8,621 bases of DNA, taken from the NCBI GenBank assembly GCA_035544515.1, contig DATKEG010000274.1:1-8621 (forward strand). Direction: 5' to 3'. This document shows positions 5,512 through 8,621 of this stretch, piece by piece (the stretch's first letter is position 1; each line of letters begins with the position of its first letter). The DNA is from DATKEG01 sp035544515. GTDB taxonomy: Bacteria > Acidobacteriota > Vicinamibacteria > Fen-336. The notes under the pieces are model-generated. The model was not told the origin of the DNA. It did not search any database and was given only the letters and a program-made list of their open reading frames with translations. A program made the translations under genes and the position numbers.

Positions 5512-6435
5512 TTGACCGCTCCGACCCAATCCGAGCCCGCGATCGCTCTCGCGGGGGTGACCAAGGCCTTCCATGGCCACGTGGCGGTGAGCGACCTCTC
5601 GCTGTCCATCGCATGTGGCAGCGTCTACGGGCTGCTCGGCCCGAACGGGGCCGGCAAGACGACCACGCTGCGGATGGTGCTGAACATCCTGGCTCCCGAC
5701 GCCGGCGAGGTGCGCCTGTTCGGGCGGCCCACCGACCAGGCCGCGCGCGACCGGGTCGGCTACCTGCCCGAGGAACGGGGACTCTATCCGCGGATGGTCG
5801 TCGAGGACCAGCTCCTCTTCCTCGCCGCGATCAAGGGCCTGCCCCGGGCGGAGGCCGCGCGCCGCCTGGGCCCCTGGCTGGAGCGGCTCGGCCTCTCCGC
5901 CTGGCGCGGGCGCAAGCTCAACGAGCTGTCCAAGGGCATGCAGCAGAAGGTCCAGCTCGTAGCCACCATCCTGCACGAGCCCGACATCCTGATCCTCGAC
6001 GAGCCGCTCAGCGGACTCGACCCCGTCGGCGCCGACCTCGTGCGCGACGTGCTGCTCGAGCTGCGCCGCCAGGGACGCACGCTCGTCCTCTCCAGCCACG
6101 AGATGGAGACGGTGGAGCGGCTCTGCGACGCGATCACGCTCATCGACGGCGGGCGCAAGGTGCTCGAAGGGCCGGTGAGCGAGGTGAAGAGCCGCTACGG
6201 CCGGAACGCGGTCGTGCTCGCCTACGAGGGCGACGGCGCCTTCCTGGCCGGGCTCGCGGGCGTGGCCAAGCTCACCGACTTCGGCCGCTACGTCGAGCTA
6301 CACCGGCGGGAAGGCGCCGACCCGCAGGAGATCCTGCAGGCGGCGGCCGCGCGCCTGCGCCTGAGCCGATTCGAGATCGTCGAGCCGAGCCTGCGCGACA
6401 TCTTCGTGGAGCGGGTGCGCGGGGAAGCGGCGTGA
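5512..6435 (+). CDS. ABC transporter ATP-binding protein, NatA type
   Basis: This 307-residue ATPase powers the permease encoded next to it at the cytoplasmic face of the membrane. Numbered from TTG 5512: Walker A GPNGAGKTT at 43-51, Q-loop region YLPEERGLYPRM, signature LSKGMQQ from 139, Walker B ILILDEP with Asp163 and Glu164, and switch histidine His196 in SSHEMETVE. The LSKGM form of the signature and the roughly 90-residue C-terminal extension (DUF4162-like, ending PSLRDIFVERVRG) are usual in the NatA and other type-2 export ATPases. The frame allows an earlier ATG at 5476 (319 residues), but that codon lies inside a perfect TATAAT promoter box, so TTG 5512 is preferred; neither has a good Shine-Dalgarno. 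The stop overlaps the next start (GTGA). The substrate is unknown: NatAB was named for sodium efflux, but close relatives export drugs, lipids or peptides. Confidence 0.9.
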   Translation: MTAPTQSEPAIALAGVTKAFHGHVAVSDLSLSIACGSVYGLLGPNGAGKTTTLRMVLNILAPDAGEVRLFGRPTDQAARDRVGYLPEERGLYPRMVVEDQLLFLAAIKGLPRAEAARRLGPWLERLGLSAWRGRKLNELSKGMQQKVQLVATILHEPDILILDEPLSGLDPVGADLVRDVLLELRRQGRTLVLSSHEMETVERLCDAITLIDGGRKVLEGPVSEVKSRYGRNAVVLAYEGDGAFLAGLAGVAKLTDFGRYVELHRREGADPQEILQAAAARLRLSRFEIVEPSLRDIFVERVRGEAA

Positions 6436-7697
6436 GCGCCCTCCCGCGCCTGCGGGCGGTGGCGCGGCGCGAGTACGTGGCGCGCGTGCGCTCGAAGGCG
6501 TTCGTGGTGATCACCATCCTCGGTCCCGCGATCATGGCCGGCTTCCTCGTCGTGCCCACGCTCGTGATGTCGCGGCAGCGCGGCCGGCCGCTGCGCGTCG
6601 CCGTCCTCGACGGCGAGGGCTCGCTGCGGGCCGCGGTCGAGGAATCGCTCGCGCGGCGGGAGGCCGCGGGCGCCGCCCGCTTCGACGTGCGGCCGGCTCC
6701 CGGGGCGGCGGGCGAGGACGCCCGGGACGGCCTGCGCGCCGCCGTGCTCCGCGGCGACCTCGACGCCTACGTCTACCTGCCCGCCGATGCGGTGCAGCGC
6801 TCCGTCGCGGAGTACCACGGCAGGAACGTGAGCAACATGATGGACATCGGCCTCGTGGACGCCGCGGTCGAGGAGGCGCTCATCGGCCGCCGGCTGACCG
6901 ACGAGGGCCTGGCCAAGGACGCCGTGCGCAGCCTGACCCGGAAGGTGGACCTCAAGACGGTCCGGCTCTCGGCCTCGGGCGAGCGCGAGGACCGCGGCGG
7001 CAGCTTCTTCCTGTCCATGGTGCTGATGACCATGCTCTACACGGCGGTGGCCATGTGGGGGGCGGCGGTGATGAACGGCGTGATCGAGGAGAAGACGAGC
7101 CGGGTGGTGGAGATTGTCGTGTCGTCCCTGCCCACCTGGACGTTCTTCGCCGGGAAGCTCCTGGGCGTGGGCGCGGCCGGCCTGACGCAGTTCGGCATCT
7201 GGGGCGCCTCGCTGGGCCTCCTTTCCCTGTGGGCCGCCGCCATGGCCGCGACGTCCGGGACCGCCATCCCGGAGATCTCCCCGCTGCTCGTCGTCTCGTT
7301 CGTGACCTGCTTCGTCCTGGGCTACTTCCTCTACGCGGCGCTCTTCGCCGCGGTCGGCGCCATGGTCAACTCGCAGCAGGACGCGCAGGCGCTCGTCTTC
7401 CCGGTGATGGCCCCCCTCCTGACCGCCTTCATCTTCTTCCCCGCCGTGCTGGGCGCGCCGGACAGCACGCTGTCGACCACGCTGTCGCTCGTGCCCTTCT
7501 TCGCGCCTCTCCTGATGTTCCTGCGGGTCGCTGCCGCCCCTCCCCCCGCCTGGCAGCTCGTCCTGTGCCTGGCGCTCTGCCTGGCCACCATCGCGCTCGT
7601 GACGTGGCTGGCCTCGCGGATCTACCGCGTCGGCATCCTCATGTACGGGAAGCGGGCGACGCTGCCGGAGATCTTCAGATGGATCAAGCAGTCATAG
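6432..7697 (+). CDS. ABC-2 type permease, NatB family
   Basis: The 421-residue membrane subunit of the exporter follows the ATPase gene with a four-base overlap (GTGA), so the two are translationally coupled. A cytoplasmic N-terminal stretch (ARREYVARVRSKAF) leads into TM helix 1 (about 23-46), a large extracytoplasmic domain (about 47-190), and then five further hydrophobic stretches to the C-terminus. After TM helix 2 the block GVIEEKTSRVVEIVVSS is a hallmark of the NatB/ABC-2 family and contacts the ATPase. The last helix is followed by a basic tail. Length and layout match NatB (COG1668-type) permeases. The substrate cannot be told from sequence. Downstream there is no related gene, so the operon appears to be just the pair. 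Confidence 0.9.
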   Translation: MSALPRLRAVARREYVARVRSKAFVVITILGPAIMAGFLVVPTLVMSRQRGRPLRVAVLDGEGSLRAAVEESLARREAAGAARFDVRPAPGAAGEDARDGLRAAVLRGDLDAYVYLPADAVQRSVAEYHGRNVSNMMDIGLVDAAVEEALIGRRLTDEGLAKDAVRSLTRKVDLKTVRLSASGEREDRGGSFFLSMVLMTMLYTAVAMWGAAVMNGVIEEKTSRVVEIVVSSLPTWTFFAGKLLGVGAAGLTQFGIWGASLGLLSLWAAAMAATSGTAIPEISPLLVVSFVTCFVLGYFLYAALFAAVGAMVNSQQDAQALVFPVMAPLLTAFIFFPAVLGAPDSTLSTTLSLVPFFAPLLMFLRVAAAPPPAWQLVLCLALCLATIALVTWLASRIYRVGILMYGKRATLPEIFRWIKQS

Positions 7698-7975
7698 ACT
7701 TACGAGCACAACACCGAGGATGTCTGCTCTCGTGTCAGCGTGTCAGCGTCAGAACGACGCTTGAGCGCGTTCTCGACTCTCGACTCCGTCGCGTGCGTTC
7801 TGCGTCGCTCGGCACGTCACGTATAGGTTGTCAAGGTTCGTCACGGGCGCAATTCTACGACCGCTGTGCGAACAGTGCACCGCCGTAGGGACCGCCGGGA
7901 CGGTGGGGGCGAGCCGGTCGAAGGAGAGAACGGCCGGCTCACCCCGCCTCAAGGCCGCGTGGCGACATCGAGCGC
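7698..7975. other. Gene-poor stretch with short tandem repeats and a hairpin
   Basis: No convincing gene is found in either strand. Short tandem repeats lie close together: CGTGTCAG at 7731-7738 and 7739-7746, followed by CGTCAG, and TCTCGAC at 7771-7777 and 7778-7784. A hairpin with arms GAGCCGGTCG (7911-7920) and CGGCCGGCTC (7931-7940), one mismatch, encloses AAGGAGAGAA. Base composition is less GC-rich than in the preceding genes. The stretch probably marks the join between the ABC operon and the RHS-repeat region. I see no clear Rho-independent terminator for the ABC operon. Confidence 0.5.
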
Positions 7976-8621
7976 TTGGCGCCGCCTGACGCTGGACGCG
8001 CGGCCACGCCCAGGACCTTCCCGCTGGGCCAGGAAGTGCCGCCGCGAGCCGATGCTGTTTCTGGCCCCTCTCCCCCGGAACTTCAATCAGTCACATATGC
8101 GGACGGGAGCGGCTACACGTTCACCTACGACAGCACGTCGAACCAGCTCCTGACGGTGGCCGATCTCTCAGGCAGGACCTTGGAGACTCACAGCTATGAC
8201 GGCACGGGCCGGGCTCTCACCTCGGAGATCTCTGGCGGACAGGAGAGGTACACCTTCGACTATTCGACGCCCCTGCGGACCGTGGTCACGGACGCCGAGG
8301 GTAACGTGACAACTTACGACTACACATCTGGGGGATGAAGTTCGTCACCAGGATCACGGGACCCTGCGCCTCGTGCGGGCAGGGCGGCGAAACTCGGAGC
8401 TGGACCTACGACGACAAGGGTCGGGTCCTCAGCCGCACCGACGGGGCCGGAAACACTGGACATACACCTACGACGCCACGACCGGCGATCTGCTCACTGA
8501 GACCACCCCACCCCCCGTGAACGGAACGACGACCTACACTCACGACGCCAACGGCCGTGTCCAAACGAAGACCGACCCGCTGGGCGCCGTGACGAGCTAC
8601 ACCTACGGCCCGGCGAGCCCG
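7976..8621 (+). pseudogene. RHS/YD-repeat protein fragment with two frameshifts, cut by the window edge
   Basis: From about 8081 the translation shows YD repeats (SGYTFTYDS, ERYTFDYST, GNVTTYDYTSGG) of RHS-type proteins, large secreted or surface proteins whose repeats build a shell around a toxic or variable C-terminus. The frame is broken twice. At GGGGG before 8335 the frame stops (TGA 8336-8338) while the repeat continues one frame back as KFVTRITGPCASCGQGGE and RSWTYDDKGRVLSRTDGAGN. At about 8454-8457 it shifts again to continue as WTYTYDATTGDLLTE, TYTHDANGRVQTKTDPLGAV and TSYTYGPASP. Each step equals one missing base. GPCASCG is a motif I associate with RHS repeats of soil bacteria. The first 35 codons (7976-8080) are Pro/Arg-rich and unrecognised. 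There is no signal sequence, and the start is unsure. It could be a decayed gene or two sequencing errors near a contig edge. Confidence 0.75.

Noticed and set aside
7731..7784. Short tandem repeats considered as a CRISPR array or attachment site.
   Set aside because: The units are only seven to eight bases, lack spacers, and no cas or integrase gene is nearby.
7749..7952. A 67-codon minus-strand frame in the gap before the RHS region.
   Set aside because: No ribosome binding site, no recognisable motif, and it crosses the tandem-repeat stretch.
8335..8520. The frame starting at ATG 8335 as a separate small gene overlapping the first RHS part by ATGA.
   Set aside because: Repeat motifs run straight across both junctions, so this is the middle of one broken RHS gene rather than an independent gene.

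Overview
The window is strongly GC-rich bacterial chromosomal DNA. Coding density is high, start codons are often GTG or TTG, and neighbouring genes overlap by four bases. It carries a menaquinone (futalosine-route) gene, a membrane-anchored diguanylate cyclase, lipoproteins and an RHS-repeat fragment with a GPCxxCG motif. That mix suits an uncultured GC-rich soil or subsurface lineage such as Rokubacteria/Methylomirabilota or a deltaproteobacterium-like group. This is inference from gene content; no taxonomic marker lies in the window.

Layout. (1) Positions 1-240, minus strand: the 5' part of a small lipoprotein that runs off the left edge. (2) Positions 355-2813, minus strand: a compact four-gene operon, in transcription order a SIMIBI-class P-loop protein with a Cys cluster, an MqnD-type 1,4-dihydroxy-6-naphthoate synthase, a single-Cys thioredoxin-fold protein, and a four-helix membrane protein rich in His. 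The first three genes are joined by GTGA and TTGA stop/start overlaps, and a perfect 8-bp hairpin at the last stop codon probably ends the transcript. (3) Positions 2905-3621, plus strand: a DUF4398-like coiled-coil lipoprotein divergent from the operon. The last 65 bp of this gene recur once, 163 bp downstream, after a palindromic spacer. (4) Positions 3792-5438, minus strand: a sensor diguanylate cyclase (TM, periplasmic sensor, TM, HAMP, GGDEF) with an intact inhibitory site. (5) Positions 5512-7697, plus strand: a two-gene ABC exporter of NatA/NatB type, divergent from the cyclase and preceded by a perfect TATAAT. (6) Positions 7698-7975: low-information DNA with short tandem repeats and a hairpin. 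(7) Positions 7976-8621, plus strand: an RHS/YD-repeat coding region broken by two single-base frameshifts and cut by the window edge.

How the parts relate. The mqnD operon makes or handles the menaquinone precursor. Its two unassigned partners (the Cys-containing P-loop protein and the His-rich membrane protein) and the thioredoxin-fold protein are the best candidates here for undescribed biology. The cyclase makes the second messenger c-di-GMP in response to an unknown periplasmic signal. The Nat-type ABC pair exports an unknown substrate. No phage, CRISPR array, tRNA, rRNA or insertion sequence was seen.
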